DNA of 64,000 nucleotides from Bipolaris cookei (GCA_002286855.1 NRSV01000009.1:188984-252983), one strand, 5' to 3'; positions 35,376-47,231 are shown, counted from the first letter of the stretch. Notes: generated from the letters alone by a model not told the origin. Numbers and translations: made by a program.

Positions 35376-35655
35376 AGTGTTTCGTACGTGAAGTTCGCAA
35401 TGGCAAGAAAAAGTATCCGGCTCGGCGGTGTGTCCGGCTCGGTGGTGTTTTACGTTAAGCATAATTTTGGTGTATTCTAAAGCATTACAGAACAGCCTAC
35501 GGCCAAAGTCTTACATAGCCCTGTGCTGCATATAGACTCTAACGGAATAATAATAAAGCATTACAGCTAGGAATCGAGAGTCTAAGCCATTTCTGGTAGC
35601 AACCCGAATTCCACATTATCCTTTGCAGCAACACGATCTAATGCATCTACACCAC

Positions 35656-37298
35656 CTAAGCCTGTTTGCCAACAACTGCTGCTGGTGCGTTGTGACTGCT
35701 CGAGCTGCTAGCATTTGCCTCGTAGTGGTTTTGCTCCATCAAGCTCCAGTCACCAATTTGCTCGTCCCCGAATTGGTCAAGGTCCAGGCCCATCATCTCC
35801 GCCTCAGAGGTAACACGAAGGTGCATGCCCGGGATGAACTTGAGAATGTACAAAAGGATGCAAGAGACAACGAACGAGTAAGATGCAATCGCAACAATCT
35901 CAGCGAGCTGGCGCCCGACCTGGACGCCGACACCATCCATGGCACCGAGAGCATCGTAAGGGCCCATACCGTCGAGATCGTAGACCCATGATTGCGCAAA
36001 AATACCGGTAAGGAAAGATCCGACCATACCGCCGATTCCGTGCAGTTTGAAGACGTCCATCCCCTCGTCGATCTTGATCCACTTGTCGACATTTTGGCAA
36101 AGAGAGCAGATGACACCGGTAAGGAAGCCGATTAGTGCGGCAATCCAGAGAGAGACGTATCCTGCGGCTGGCGTAATTCCTACGAGTCCAGCAATAGCAC
36201 CTGAACAAGCACCAACAACGGAAAAGTGACCCTTGGTGCGGACGTACTCCACCATGACCCAGCCAAGCACACCGAAAGAGGCGGCAGTGTTCGTGTTGAA
36301 GGCAGCTACCATGGAGCGGACGGTGGCATTAAGCGCACTGCCTCCGTTGAAGCCAAACCATCCAAACCAAATAAAGACGGTACCTATGAAGACTAGTGTG
36401 GGGTTATGTGCTTTTCCATGGATCTTATCACCCTTGTGGAGACGCTTGCCGAGGACGAAGGCATAAGCGAGTGCAGACCATCCAGATGCGATGTGGACAG
36501 GGCCACCTCCGGCGAAATCGAGGGAAGGGAGATTAAACAACCAACCGTTTCTATTGAGTTATTAGCTGTGACACACCTGATCTGTTGTCGAGTTTAACGT
36601 ACGCGTTCCAGGTCCAGCAAGCAATCGGGCAGTAGACAATAGTCGCCCAGCAAAAGGCAAAGACCATGGATGGCAGAATACGTCCACGCTCAAAAGATCC
36701 ACCGATGACGAGCTGCACAGTACATGCGCAGAACAATAGTTGGTATAAGCCTACAAAATCAGTAAGTATATCGTGTACGAGCTGATTGGACACATGTCGC
36801 TTACAGAAGACGATCTCTGGCAAGAGTGGTGATCCAGGTGATGGTGCAGACATCACATCCTTGAGACCAAAATTGGCCATGTTACCAATGAATGGGCCAG
36901 CAGTACGTGAATATGTAAGTGAGTAGCCCCAGAACATCCACTGGAGAGTAACGCTTTACGCTATCAGTAAGCCTGGTCATACTAGATGGCTCATCGTTGA
37001 ACTCACACGCCCATCACAGCAAACGACTGAAAGAGTAATGATAAGGCGGACTTGCGTCGTGCAAGACCAGAGTATAGGAAACCGATTCCTGGTATGATCA
37101 AGAAGACCAAGAAGGCCATTATCATCAAATAGACGTAATGGAACTCCAGTCCAGTATACTGGAGGTTGACATTTTCTTGGTTCGGGTTGCCGCCATTAGG
37201 CTTCGCCGGGTTAAACTCTGGCTGTCCATCTGTCAGTCGTCCCGTCCACAACTGAAGAAGCTGTTACTGATTCCACTTACGGCTGATGCTGGCTCCAT
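35656..37298 (-). CDS. Ammonium transporter (Mep/Amt family)
   Basis: Five exons on the minus strand: 37281-37298, 37007-37221, 36805-36953, 36603-36750 and 35656-36550 (474 residues). Introns of 59, 53, 54 and 52 bp all have GT-AG ends and keep frame. The first exon is only 18 bases; of several acceptors for it I chose the one giving a normal-length intron. The core shows the Amt signatures: LEFHYVYLMIMAFLVF, GIGFLYSGLARRK, FWGYSLTYS, and DFAGGGPVHIASG with the pore-region His. There are about eleven membrane segments and a cytosolic C-terminus. It moves ammonium across the plasma membrane. A foldback transposon lies 200 bp beyond the 3' end. GATA-type sites upstream suggest nitrogen control. 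Confidence 0.94.
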
Positions 37299-39193
37299 GG
37301 TGTAGTGACCTCGAATTTTGCCGTAAAAGTCAAGCCTTAAGACAAATTATGGAACGGATAATCCAGCCCGCAAAAGAGTACTCAGGTTCATACATATACT
37401 TCGGGGCATATTACTCAATGGCTTGCCGCACTCCACAAATGACCGCGATTGATACGCTGTTAATCCCGGTCCATGTCCTCTTTCCACACCCGCATCCGAG
37501 GCCGCTGTGCCTCAAGCGTCGAGTAAAATACGGCCTTGGCAAAGATAAGCCAGGCATTCTGAGTCCAATATCGAAGGAGCGGAGCGCAGTTGGTGGAGCG
37601 CAAGGCCCGCGCTGCTGGATTCGGCCTGTGGGATCAAGCCGAGATTGAGGGCAAAGAAGTCAAGCGCGCCGAGGCACATGTCCCAAGTTCCCAAGCCCCG
37701 GAAGCGAGTGTTGGCCTAAAACGGGGCTTGTAGAAAGCAGTGGATGCAGGGACGTTGGTGGATGATAAGGCAGGGGATGGAAGCGGTATAGCGGCACCCC
37801 CAGTCGATAAGGCGTTCGCTATCACGGGCGATTGGGCGGTTGTCCGTGGCCTGACATGAATTCTAGAATTTTACCTGATGGCGATGAGTAACGTGTCTGA
37901 GTGAGAAGATAGGCGTGACTGGTCTATCCGATATCCATAGTTAGGTTTCCCATAAGGTTTTTGGGTGTGGTCGGTCGTGGCGGTTGATTCGCTCTTTAAT
38001 GGTCCGTGTATCCGAACGCCAGGTCCATGCCCCATGCCATGGCGCTGATGCATGCTCCTTAGGGGCTTCGTGTCTGACAATACTGTTGACACGTAACTTG
38101 CCGCAATATCGCTATTAGCCGGCAAGCCTTGAAGCGTGGAAGGTCAGGGTTTTTGACAAGACATTGAGCGCCAGCGCCAGTACGTTCGATAATGAGCTGC
38201 ACTGCGAGATTTCGAGACATTAAGCAACCTTCGTAGTGGAGTATGCTCTAAACAAGCAGGTAGTAGCGGGAACCTTCCAGAAGATGTCTTGATTTCCGAG
38301 TGCCGCAATATCCAATGCGATGAAAGTCGCTCCGCATAGTGCTCCGTGCCAGCAATTCATCTTGTGTTGATCTTACGTGCGAAGAGTCCAAGATGGCCCT
38401 TGAATTCCCGCGTACACCCTGTATTTGTACCCAAGAGCTCTGGCTCTAAGAAGTTGGCCCGACTCTTTCGTGGCATGTGGTACTTAAGATCATCGTCAGC
38501 AGCATTAATGGGATAAGCAAATCTATTTTAGCAAAGCCTGTGTCATCTGCCTTTGCGTATTCCTGAATGCCGCGCGATGTTGTGCCTCTTTTGCATACGC
38601 ACATTGTGCAATTTGCTGTCGCGGAATAACTTACTATGAGCCATGCCGACGTATGTGGCGTCTCGAAGTCGTTAGGATGCTTGAACAAAGCCACTGTCGA
38701 GCGCCCTGCCACAGGGCAACAGACTATTAGGGCTTGCGTTACAGGTAAAACCAACGGCTCGGCAGATTAGCCTACATTTAAAGCGACCAATTTTCTCCCC
38801 AACGCAGTGGTTAAATGACTCTATACTGCAAGGTAGTATTTGCTGACCACTGCTCTTAGCAAGCGGGGTAGATTCGACTACTTTCAACAGCGGAACGTAC
38901 CCGCTGTCGAGGTCAAAGCAACTATTGAATGGCTGAAAGGGGTGACTAGGATGGTAAGGAGACGCCTCCTAATGAAAGTGGGATTGTTTCGATATCATAT
39001 CCAGTATCTGAGAGACCGAAATCGAGCTTTTCCATTGACTATCTGTTTTTTTTCATCAAACCCCGTCTTCAAATATTGAAGCCTGATTTCACGCTTCGAA
39101 AAGGCTACTCGCTTTTCTTTGTAATTAAATCCATGAAAATCCAGAGCAAAAGAAAGCTTGTCGACCTATATATCAGCTCTTACCCCCCACATC
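37299..39193. other. Intergenic 1.9 kb, ammonium transporter promoter
   Basis: No gene seen. The proximal part carries the GATA-type sites listed separately. Open frames near 38446-38887 have no protein-like composition. Confidence 0.5.
37544..37811 (+). promoter_or_regulatory. Three GATAAG sites upstream of the ammonium transporter
   Basis: GATAAG occurs at 37544-37549, 37764-37769 and 37806-37811, about 250-510 bp upstream of the transporter ATG. AGATAG occurs at about 37907. HGATAR motifs bind the nitrogen regulators AreA/Nit2 in ascomycetes, and ammonium permeases are classic targets. The motif is short, so chance copies are possible; the clustering and gene identity raise the likelihood. 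Confidence 0.5.
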
Positions 39194-40004
39194 CTACAGC
39201 TTTTTCTTGGCTCCTAGGGTGAGTTTCCACGCCGACTCATCATCTCGATCGGCAAGCTTTTCATACGACCCATTGTTCTCCCCACTCATGTTTCTATTTC
39301 TTTTGTTGAGTTTCGAATTCATTTGAACGTGAGCTACTTTAGTCGCCGAAGGTATGTCTTGAATTACTCTGAGCATACTTTTCTTCATTTTTTTGGCTGT
39401 GAATTTTAGGCTCTTTTTGTGCTTGGTGACAGGCGTACGTATTTTTGTTAGATCATGGCTTTTTTTGGGGGGTACCAGAGAAAGGATTGGAGTTGAGCGC
39501 TGCGTATCGTGGAGGAGAGCCATAACTTTTCTCGTCATTGGGGCGGTATGTGACCTGGAGGAACTGATGCTGAAGAGACTCGGAATGGGAATGATAGTGG
39601 AGAGACAGAACACTTGGGTCGAACACAGGAGCATCGTAGACTTTTGCGCCGCCTGCGTGCCTCGGGTCTCTAGAGTAAGGTTCGATAAGAGGCCGTTCTG
39701 GAGTGGGCGAATGGGTAGCACGATGCCATGACGATTCTGAAGACTGCTTTGTTGCTTTTGATGGTTTCATAGCGCCCGAAAATCGGCGTGATGATATCTG
39801 CGTATCGCATTTGCAAATCGAGTTTCCACTCTGACTTGAGCTTGGGATATGGTCGGGGACAGTCTTTTTCTTTCTCGAGGTTGTTTCACGACTGCAACTT
39901 GTTCGCGAAGATGCTTCTTGGTCACACTTTGAAGACACAGGAATATACAGAGGCACACATCTTAGCAAGGGAAATGTGGCTACTGGCATCATGTAGTAGG
40001 CCAT
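39194..40004 (-). CDS. Hypothetical Ser/Lys-rich protein, possible +1 frameshift
   Basis: The frame from 40004 runs to a stop at 39453 (183 residues): hydrophobic N-terminus, then Ser/Thr/Arg/Pro-rich. A second frame, one base shifted, stays open to 39194 and adds a Lys-rich tail ending GAKKKL. The two overlap at a C6A7 homopolymer (minus strand; 39460-39472). Either the gene stops at 39453, or an indel in the homopolymer splits one gene of about 270 residues, or an intron I could not place joins them. Two introns I tried did not keep frame. Function unknown. Confidence 0.4.
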
Positions 40005-40962
40005 GATGAGTCCGTAGCCTAGTTAGCCGGATCTTAGTAAATAAGAGCAACGAAATGTTACAAGAACATCAAAAGAAAGGATGATAACGAAAGGAAGGAG
40101 GAACGGGATGAAAGGCCAGCGTTGCTTCATGTTGTATGTCTTGGTTGCAAGAGGAAGCGGCACTACTTATTGCTTCCCCGGAGCGGCTGATGTGGTGTGG
40201 TTCTGGTCGAGTACCGTGGCCACGGCACCATTTCCGTGACATTCTGCGCATTGCCATTCTGCAGTTTACTCATCGAATATTCAGGTTCGAGAGCACTGTT
40301 GAATCTGTTCAATTAGTAGGAGTGGAGGCTGGTGGCCGTTCCCTGGTGCATGTATGGTGCATATGTACTATAAGAGGCTGTACGGTGGTTGAGGATGTGG
40401 TGCTGCGAAGAAGACACCCGAGGAGTTTACCACCCACTCTCTTCGAGACATCTCAACATGGAGAAGATCTTTGCCTGAACAGGATCGCCGATCTTACGGC
40501 TGTGGTGGTGGTTGTACCAGTATTTTGTAGGCATAACCAGATTTGGGCTGTGCCGAGGCGCGTTTCCGGCGCGTTGTTGATAGTTTCTTTTTGCTGCAAC
40601 AGCTTGGACAGACGAGGCGGCGCAAAGCACATATGTAGATACTATATACGTGCATATGTAGGTGGTAGACGTGCAGTTTTGCATCTGACGAGCGCAACCA
40701 TGGTAATCCATAGTAGTATGTAGGTGCAAAGTCAGCTTGGCTGGATTGGGGGAGGGTCGCGTGACGCAAGGCGGAATTTCCAGTGACGTAGGTCCGTGCC
40801 AGACATCAAACAGTCCAGCCCCCCGCTTCATGCTTCCTTCAAATACAGGCCAGGCAGCAGTAGATTGTTACAGCTTCATTCTTACTTGCATACTACATTT
40901 ATACCCCTTTACACTCTGCACTACTCCCACTCATATCCAACGCCGACTTCAACACTGTAAAC
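40005..40962. other. Intergenic 960 bp
   Basis: A 195-codon plus-strand frame (40136-40723) is open here but its composition is not convincing. The last 150 bases are the pyrimidine-rich leader of the next gene. Confidence 0.45.
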
Positions 40963-41363
40963 ATGTTCAACCTTGTCCTCTCCCTGCTTCTCCAGCTCTC
41001 CATGTTCATGCTGGCTGAAGCAGCTCCTCTTACAGTGCAGAAAGCGGAGCCATGGCAAGCTGGTACCGGAGGAGGCATCGTTGGATTCATTGTTCTTGTT
41101 CTTGACATTATCGCGTGGAGTAAGTATCCCTCACTGGTCTCAAGCCGCATTGCTTTACCTCATCGGGGAATAGACCCATCTGACTGTCACAATTGTGCTG
41201 ACCCGTCCGTGCTACAGTTGAGATCTTCAAGTCGAACCGCCCCGTGCCCAACAAGGTCATCTGGGCTCTTGTGGTGTTCCTCTTTCCTGTTGTCGGCATG
41301 ATCATCTACTACCTCTTCTCGAACCGCCAAGCTCACAACACCTACGAGCCCATTCCCGCATAG
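40963..41363 (+). CDS. Small two-pass membrane protein with PLDNc-type segment
   Basis: Exons 40963-41119 and 41218-41363, with a 98-bp intron (GTAAGT...ACAG), encode 100 residues. Residues 1-20 form a signal peptide or first membrane segment. A second membrane segment follows near 37-52. Residues about 53-95 match the phospholipase D-nuclease N-terminal (PLDNc) pattern: WIEIFKSNRPVPNKVIWALVV then a membrane helix ending YYLFSNR. The catalytic HKD motifs of phospholipase D are absent, so it is not an enzyme. Known fungal relatives are small membrane proteins of unknown role. The intron falls inside the conserved segment and the spliced product restores it. Confidence 0.85.
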
Positions 41364-41762
41364 ACGACTCAAAGGCCCCTTTTGTCCTAGTATCCACTGC
41401 GCAACGCAAAGCAAAAGGTGGATGGGAGGACGAAATGTGCTTCTAGGCATTGCAGCCTGGAGCAGCAATCATGCAGGAATCTTGAGTGGTGGTTGGGCGT
41501 TGGGCGTTCCATCATGGACCTGTGGTGGACAATGACGATAGGGACACGGTTCATCGTTGATATCCAGCCTGTTTACGAGTCTCCTTTCTTGTCTCGATGA
41601 CCATTGACGCAATAGCCAATCTATTCCAACACAAATTCAATGTGTTACATCCCCCTCATCCCTCTTTTGCTTGCTTGCTTCTCCCCAATCACGCCCCCCC
41701 CGAAATGGGCCAGCACCTCTCTTTAATGGATCTTTTGAGAAACCCCGATTTACAGCTTCCGT
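41364..41762. other. Intergenic 400 bp
   Basis: The 3' flank of the PLDNc gene, meeting the 3' end of the broken transporter. Nothing else seen. Confidence 0.5.
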
Positions 41763-43000
41763 TCACACGTTACCCAGAATTCCCTCACTAGTGTCGAGCT
41801 TACTACGCAGCGCAAAGACACCGCCAACTAGGCTGACAGTGCCACTGAAAATTGAGATTTGTTCAAAACCTCCGTACTTACCGATCAGGGCGCCGTTGAC
41901 AGGTGGACCAACCGAGACAGCAAACCCGGCGGCATCAATGCCCACGCCCATATACGTCCCAATGTTTGGAGGATTCTTGGTGCAGATTAAGATAGCCGCA
42001 GTTCCAGCTGAGATGACTGTCCCCGAGACGAAACCAAAGAAGATGGAAAAGACAATGATATCTGCGTTTGTATGCGGTTCATTGAAACGAAATACGACAA
42101 TCTCCATCGAAATTCCCGCAAAAGCAAACATGTTGAGTCGGTCCATTTCGTCAGCTAGTATCCCGGGAATGATGTGTCTAAAGGTTGACGACCCATTGAC
42201 CACGGCGAGGAGATAGGACGCTTGCAGTGGAGTCGTTCCTCTTCTGACAGCGTACACAGGTATGTAGAAGAAGGGCGTTCACATACCCATCGTCATGAAA
42301 AATAGCGCTGCTACGAGCAATACGTTTTTCCTCGCCCTCCATGCCTCTCCAGTGAACATGGTCGCCTTACGAGGTAGGAAATGTGGACAGATTACCGTAC
42401 AGGCGAGCATCGTCAACGGCAGAATGATGAAGGCGATGATGCGTATAGACCACCCAAAAGGTACCGACGACGAGTTTAGGCGCTTAAAAAGAATGATGAA
42501 AAGAACTGTTTCTCCAACCGAAGACCCAGAAGCCACAATTCCAAGGGTTACAGCATGCCGTTTATCAAAGTAATGTCACATGACGAAGGCAGGTAATTGC
42601 AGAAAAGCGACGCTGCTGCCCATGAGGATGGATTGCGCAAGAATGGATTGATAGTACTTGCCACAGTGACTGACCATCATAAGACCAAGAACACAGGCAA
42701 AAGCTGCTGGGCGAAGCATCTGTCATATTCGTAAGCATGAGACTCGGTGTTCTTGCACTTTTTTTGTCCCCGCTCCCTGCTATCTGCAGGAAACACAAGT
42801 TCACTTACCCATATTCCAACCCGGCCAAAGAATGATTCACCTACTACGCCGCCTGCAAACTGTAGAAAAATTGCCAAACTGCCTATCCATGCAATCTCGT
42901 CCTGGGTATGCTGGATACGGTAGATTAAATCTGCTGTGTCGGAGATAAGAAAGTCGGCCGCGATGCGATTGGTCAATATCCCCGAGCATGCGAAAGTATA
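41763..43000 (-). pseudogene. Broken MFS transporter (monocarboxylate-porter-like)
   Basis: Minus strand. Exon-like sequence from about 43000 to 42809 splices (42720-42808, GTAAGT...ACAG) to a frame from 42719 to 41763. Within that 319-codon frame only two stops occur, TGA at 42576-42578 and TGA at 42279-42281. Family-typical motifs flank them: EIAWIGSLAIFLQF, HYFDKRHAV, TPFFYIPVYAV, and a late VGPPVNGALIGKYGGF. No start Met and no first membrane helix is visible before the upstream exon, so the 5' end is also lost. Both stops could come from CGA by C-to-T or from TGG by G-to-A. The gene starts about 130 bp from a divergent Zn2Cys6 regulator. Confidence 0.8.
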
Positions 43001-43131
43001 CTAGGCACGACCGAACGATAACAAGTACGTATCTCCGCTTTCACTTCCGTTTCCGTGACTCCACTTCTACTTCCATCCTCTTCAACAATATTTAGGCGCT
43101 CCACACTGCAATTAGAAGTTTTGCCAAAGAT

Positions 43132-45461
43132 ATGGCCGAGGGCTCTCGCACACGTAAGAGACCCACTGTGTAGGTCACTCGTGTCTCAGCCACTATAACA
43201 GGCCCTAACCATATTCAGCTCCTGCACCCTCTGCCGCAGAAGAAAGATACGGTGCAACAGAGAGACGCCATGCAGTAACTGTATCAGATCAAAGACAGGA
43301 TCTTGTGTATACGAGACTCAATTACCTCCGGATCAGAGGTTGTGTATAAGATCACTGACATGCATTCAACCACAGCGCGATGTACCAAGACCACACATTG
43401 CCCCCAGCATGGCTTCAAGAGTCTCAACCACGAGTAGCTCATCTTGTACAGCACACCCTACAGACGGCAGCAATGACACTACGTTTGAGCTGGAAGCCAT
43501 GCGAAGTCGCATCACTGAACTGGAAGACAAATTGTCTCATGCTAGTAGTGTTACGAACTCGCCGTTCTCGGACGCCACTTCTACTCCGGCTTCGACACAT
43601 TCAGTGCGGACTATGTGCTCCCTGGCGTCAGCTGTAGATGTTTTTGAAGATATTCGAGCACCCAACGGCGCTGCTATCTCTCGAGGTGTCGCACATAAAA
43701 ATCGCGTATTTGGGCAAAGCCATTGGATGAACGGTTTCGTCATGGTGCGAACCCCATGGTTCAGATCAAAGCGCGCTCAATTGCTAACAATGTGCATAGT
43801 TTCGGCAAATGATTGAGATGATTGAACCGCATCTTCGAACCGGATCCATAGGCTGTGTCGCTGACCTACAACGAGCCAAAACGCTTGCCCGGATTATTAA
43901 AGCGCGCCGCTCGCCAGTCTGGCCTACTCAGCCGTGCAGAGACTTACCGCCCAAACCACTTTGCGACCAACTTGTTGCTGCATACCTTCGTACCATCGAG
44001 ACAGTATACCGAGTCTTACACGTGCCAAGCTTCCAGCGTGCATATGAAGACATGTGGAACAATGCCACAGTTCCCAGCATGGCTTTTGTAGTAATAATCA
44101 AGCTAGTTTTAGCAATCGGTGCCACAATTTACGATGACAACATGTCATTGCGAGCCGAAGCGACACGCTGGGTGTACGAAGCACAAACATGGCTGTCGTC
44201 GCCCACATTCAAGTCCCAGCTTGGCATCCAGTACCTGCAAAGCAGCATCCTTCTGCTCCTTGCGCGCGAATTGGTCGGCGTAGGCGAAGCCCTTGCGTGG
44301 ATTTCGCTAGGTGCCGTGTATCGTACAGCTGTGTACATTGGATTGCACAAGGATCCCTCTCAGCTTCCCATAATGACCACATTGGAGGCAGAGATGCGTC
44401 GACGGATCTGGAATACGATACTCGAGTTATCGTTGCAGATGAGCATGACGTCTGGTGGGCCACCGCTAATTTCCCAAGATGGATTCACTACTGCGCCTCC
44501 AGGAAATTTCGATGACGAGGAACTTTTGGAGGCAGATCCCGTCGCTGCGCACGACGAAGTCTTCACGCAAACGTCTGTGGCGATTGCTCTTCGGAGAACA
44601 CTGTCGGTTCGACTTGCGATACTCAAATTTTTGAACGAAGTTAATTCAAGCGGCACGTACGAAGAGACATTACGGATTGATGGAATGCTCAGAAGTGCGT
44701 CCAAGAACTTGCGCCGCACAATACAAGGCTACCGTGTTGGTGCCCATTCGCCGTCACAGTTCGCACTGCAAACAACCGACTTTATAATGCAGCGCTACAC
44801 AACATGCCTCCACCTCCCCTTCTTCGTCTCTGGACTCAAAGATCCAATGTTCGCTTACTCACGAAAAGCCACAGTGGAGTCGTCGCTCAAGATTTGTAAC
44901 TTAGCGCATCCAGTGTCTCCGGACAGTCTTTGCTCGGTAGGTGAGAGGGACCTAGCTCGTCTATGTCGGTGTGGCTCGGGCTTCTTCCGGGAACATGCCT
45001 TTAATGCTTCATTGTTCTTGATGAAAGAGTGGACCATGCGATTACAGGACGAGGAAGAGGACGCAGACATGATGTCGAATTCGCTGAGGCTCGTAGTTGA
45101 ACAGGCTGCGTCTTGGTCTTTAGACTGCATTCAAGCTGGCGAAACAGGCGTCAAGGGCTATGTTGTGGTGTGCCTCTACAAGGCATGGATCGATGCGACA
45201 AAACGTCGCGCTAACCCGTCAGATTTTCCGATACTCTTGGTGGAGGCCTTTCGACAGGCCCTAGACATTTGCGTGCCGGCACTAGAGACGATAGCAGGCA
45301 CTCAAGAGGAATGTTCCGGTCCTTGTGTCGCCAACCAGCAGGAGGGTGTAGGAGAAGGTGACTTTCAGCTTCCAGGCGAAAGTGCCGGGGATTGGGACAC
45401 GTTGATGTGGGAAACATTTAACAAGGATGATATCGGGAGCTTTGACGCGTTCATGACATGA
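43132..45461 (+). CDS. Zn(II)2Cys6 transcription factor
   Basis: Exons 43132-43169, 43219-43744 and 43800-45461 (741 residues); introns of 49 and 55 bp keep frame. The first intron falls just before the zinc cluster. Residues about 14-40 are the Gal4-type binuclear cluster, CTLCRRRKIRC...CSNC...C, preceded by a short basic segment. A Ser/Thr-rich region and a coiled segment (MRSRITELEDKL) follow. Residues about 240-480 match the fungal-specific transcription factor middle homology domain, including LHVPSFQRAY and AVYIGLHKDPSQ...MRRRIWNTI. It binds DNA in the nucleus, probably as a dimer. The divergent neighbour is a dead MFS transporter, so this may be an orphaned pathway regulator. Confidence 0.92.
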
Positions 45462-46228
45462 AGAATGGGCAGACGGGTGGTGTGGTCTCGTGACATGACA
45501 GCGGTTGTCATGGTTCCGAGGGGGCTTTCGCCTAGAAGCCAAGGCGCAGGAGCATGACATGCGCCCCTGGCCATGTCCCACACCCTAGCCGCCCGCCTAT
45601 CCAACCGCCCGTAGCCATCGCGCCGCGCTACATTCCAATAGCCACAGCGCCACGAACAAGTGAAGACTGCTGGCAGCGCTTCGCACAACAATTGGTGCAA
45701 ACCCGAAATCTTGAAAATGTCACGCTCACTCAATTCACCACGTCATCGATGTACTTAGACAAACTAGTAGCGCCTAGCCAGGCACACTTGATCATAAACC
45801 TCCGAGCATCCTGACACACAAAGAGCCTCATGCACGCCCCAACATCCGGCGCTCCACGTCGCAGTGCTGTCAGAACAATCACACATCATAGCCATTGTCG
45901 CCTCATATATCACGTCGAAGTGGCCTGATTTTTCTTCCTTTCTTCGCTTCTCCCCTTGTCGTGTTTCTTGGTATACCTCAGGCAGCGGAACCAAAACCTC
46001 ACCCAACCACTACTTCTCTTCTTTCTTTTGGATCTATTCACTTCTACGAGGCGTGCCGGTCACATTTTTGCCATTACTATATTCATAATACCCAAATTCC
46101 ATTCATTCACTACCAGTAATCGTTTCTTCGCCGGCCTCACCACAATACATTGTCAAACAACTCGACAAAGAAGAAAAAGGATACACCAAAACAAAGAAAA
46201 GAACAACAGCAACGACAACATCGCCATT
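45462..46228. other. Intergenic 770 bp
   Basis: No gene seen. The last 250 bases are a pyrimidine-rich then A-rich leader for the next gene. Confidence 0.5.
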
Positions 46229-46732
46229 ATGTATACTTCACTTTTTGCGCCGCTGTTTCTTCTCCTATCCATCTTCCACTTGGTAGCCTCCTCCCCCTCG
46301 GCCAGAAATGTCGTTATCCCAGGTCGCCTGAACAACGACCTGGACACCCGCCAAGTCTCTGTCACCCCTTCCCAGCAAGAACTCTGCTTGGATTATGAGC
46401 GCACAGCAAACCTATCCACTGCCGGTGCAAATGGATCCTACCGTACCGTTGTAATGCAAAAGGCGAATGTAGGCACTCTGACCAGTGCCGCCCTGATGAA
46501 CGCAGCCATGGCCAAGTTACCCGCCCTTACCGCAGATAGGGACTTGAACGCCCGCTGCGGAAACTGGACTGAGATTGCGCTGGTTGAGGCTGAGAAGAAC
46601 TTTACCCAGGGTATTGTGCTGCAGTTCACTACTGAAGGCTTGCCTGTTGGTATCAAGAATGGCCCTGAAGTAATAGTCATCGTGGCTTTGATTTGTCTGC
46701 TCTTCAGTGTCGTTTGGGTCTTCGCAGAGTAA
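46229..46732 (+). CDS. Secreted or tail-anchored small protein, unknown
   Basis: Intronless, 167 residues. Residues 1-21 form a signal peptide. A short Arg-rich propeptide-like stretch follows, with a DTRQ that could be a Kex-type site. The mature part has several N-glycosylation sequons (NLS, NGS, NWT, NFT) and two Cys (CLDYE and RCGNW). The C-terminus is a hydrophobic segment (IVIVALICLLFSVVWVF) with two residues after it, giving a type I or GPI-like anchor. I chose the ATG at 46229 because it begins the signal peptide; the frame is open upstream. Family not recognised. Confidence 0.65.
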   Translation: MYTSLFAPLFLLLSIFHLVASSPSARNVVIPGRLNNDLDTRQVSVTPSQQELCLDYERTANLSTAGANGSYRTVVMQKANVGTLTSAALMNAAMAKLPALTADRDLNARCGNWTEIALVEAEKNFTQGIVLQFTTEGLPVGIKNGPEVIVIVALICLLFSVVWVFAE

Positions 46733-47231
46733 ACAGAGCGAAGAGAGAGAAACCCTGGAGAGTCGGGTGAGTGTCAATATTGGATCAATATGGTTGAGTT
46801 GTGAGGAACGTGGTGTATGGCCATTGGGGTGCTGTTGCTATAGTAAGAGGAGAGATGAGTCAAGAATACCCGATCGTGCAATGTTTAAAGTATGATGATT
46901 TGATTAAATCGTCTTCAATTACTTCCTTCGTCTTTTTAATGTTTTGGTACCGTTTGCGTGTATGAACAGCTTTCTTCTTTGTTAGTAACTTGTAAATGCA
47001 TCACCATGCGACACTGTATCTGCTCGCAAACACACTCCGCTTGAAGTAGTATGGGATGGAAATACTTGTGCCAGCGCGCCAATATCGCACTGAGTGAGAG
47101 GATTTCAAAACTATAATTACTAGAGAAAATATTGTATGTACAAATCAACAACGTCGCACCAACATCAGGTCCAACTCATGTCCTGAAAATCGGTGTACAA
47201 CCCGCCACTCCTCGTCATACGACTCAACAGC
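46733..47231. other. Convergent 3' flanks, 500 bp
   Basis: Lies between the convergent 3' ends of the small secreted gene and the pectate lyase. Nothing seen. Confidence 0.5.

Larger units (their letters stand above)
34380..35455. mobile_element. Foldback pogo/Fot1-type element of two inverted 5' ends
   Basis: Two inverted 245-bp arms, 34380-34624 (plus) and 35211-35455 (minus), are nearly identical; by eye I see one mismatch (position 34388 versus its partner). Each arm starts ACGTAAA(A/G)CACCACCGAG and contains two copies of CCGAGCCGGA. TA dinucleotides flank both ends (34378-34379 and 35456-35457), the expected target duplication of pogo-family elements. Each arm carries the transposase start (ATG at 34460 on plus, 35375 on minus) with an N-terminal helix-turn-helix. 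The minus-strand copy continues to the first catalytic Asp; the plus copy stops near 34700. The element therefore joins two truncated copies tail to tail. It has no intact transposase and would need help to move. Confidence 0.8.

Noticed and set aside
40136..40723. 195-codon plus-strand frame before the PLDNc gene
   Set aside because: No domain-like pattern, and it is overlapped by equally open frames on the other strand.
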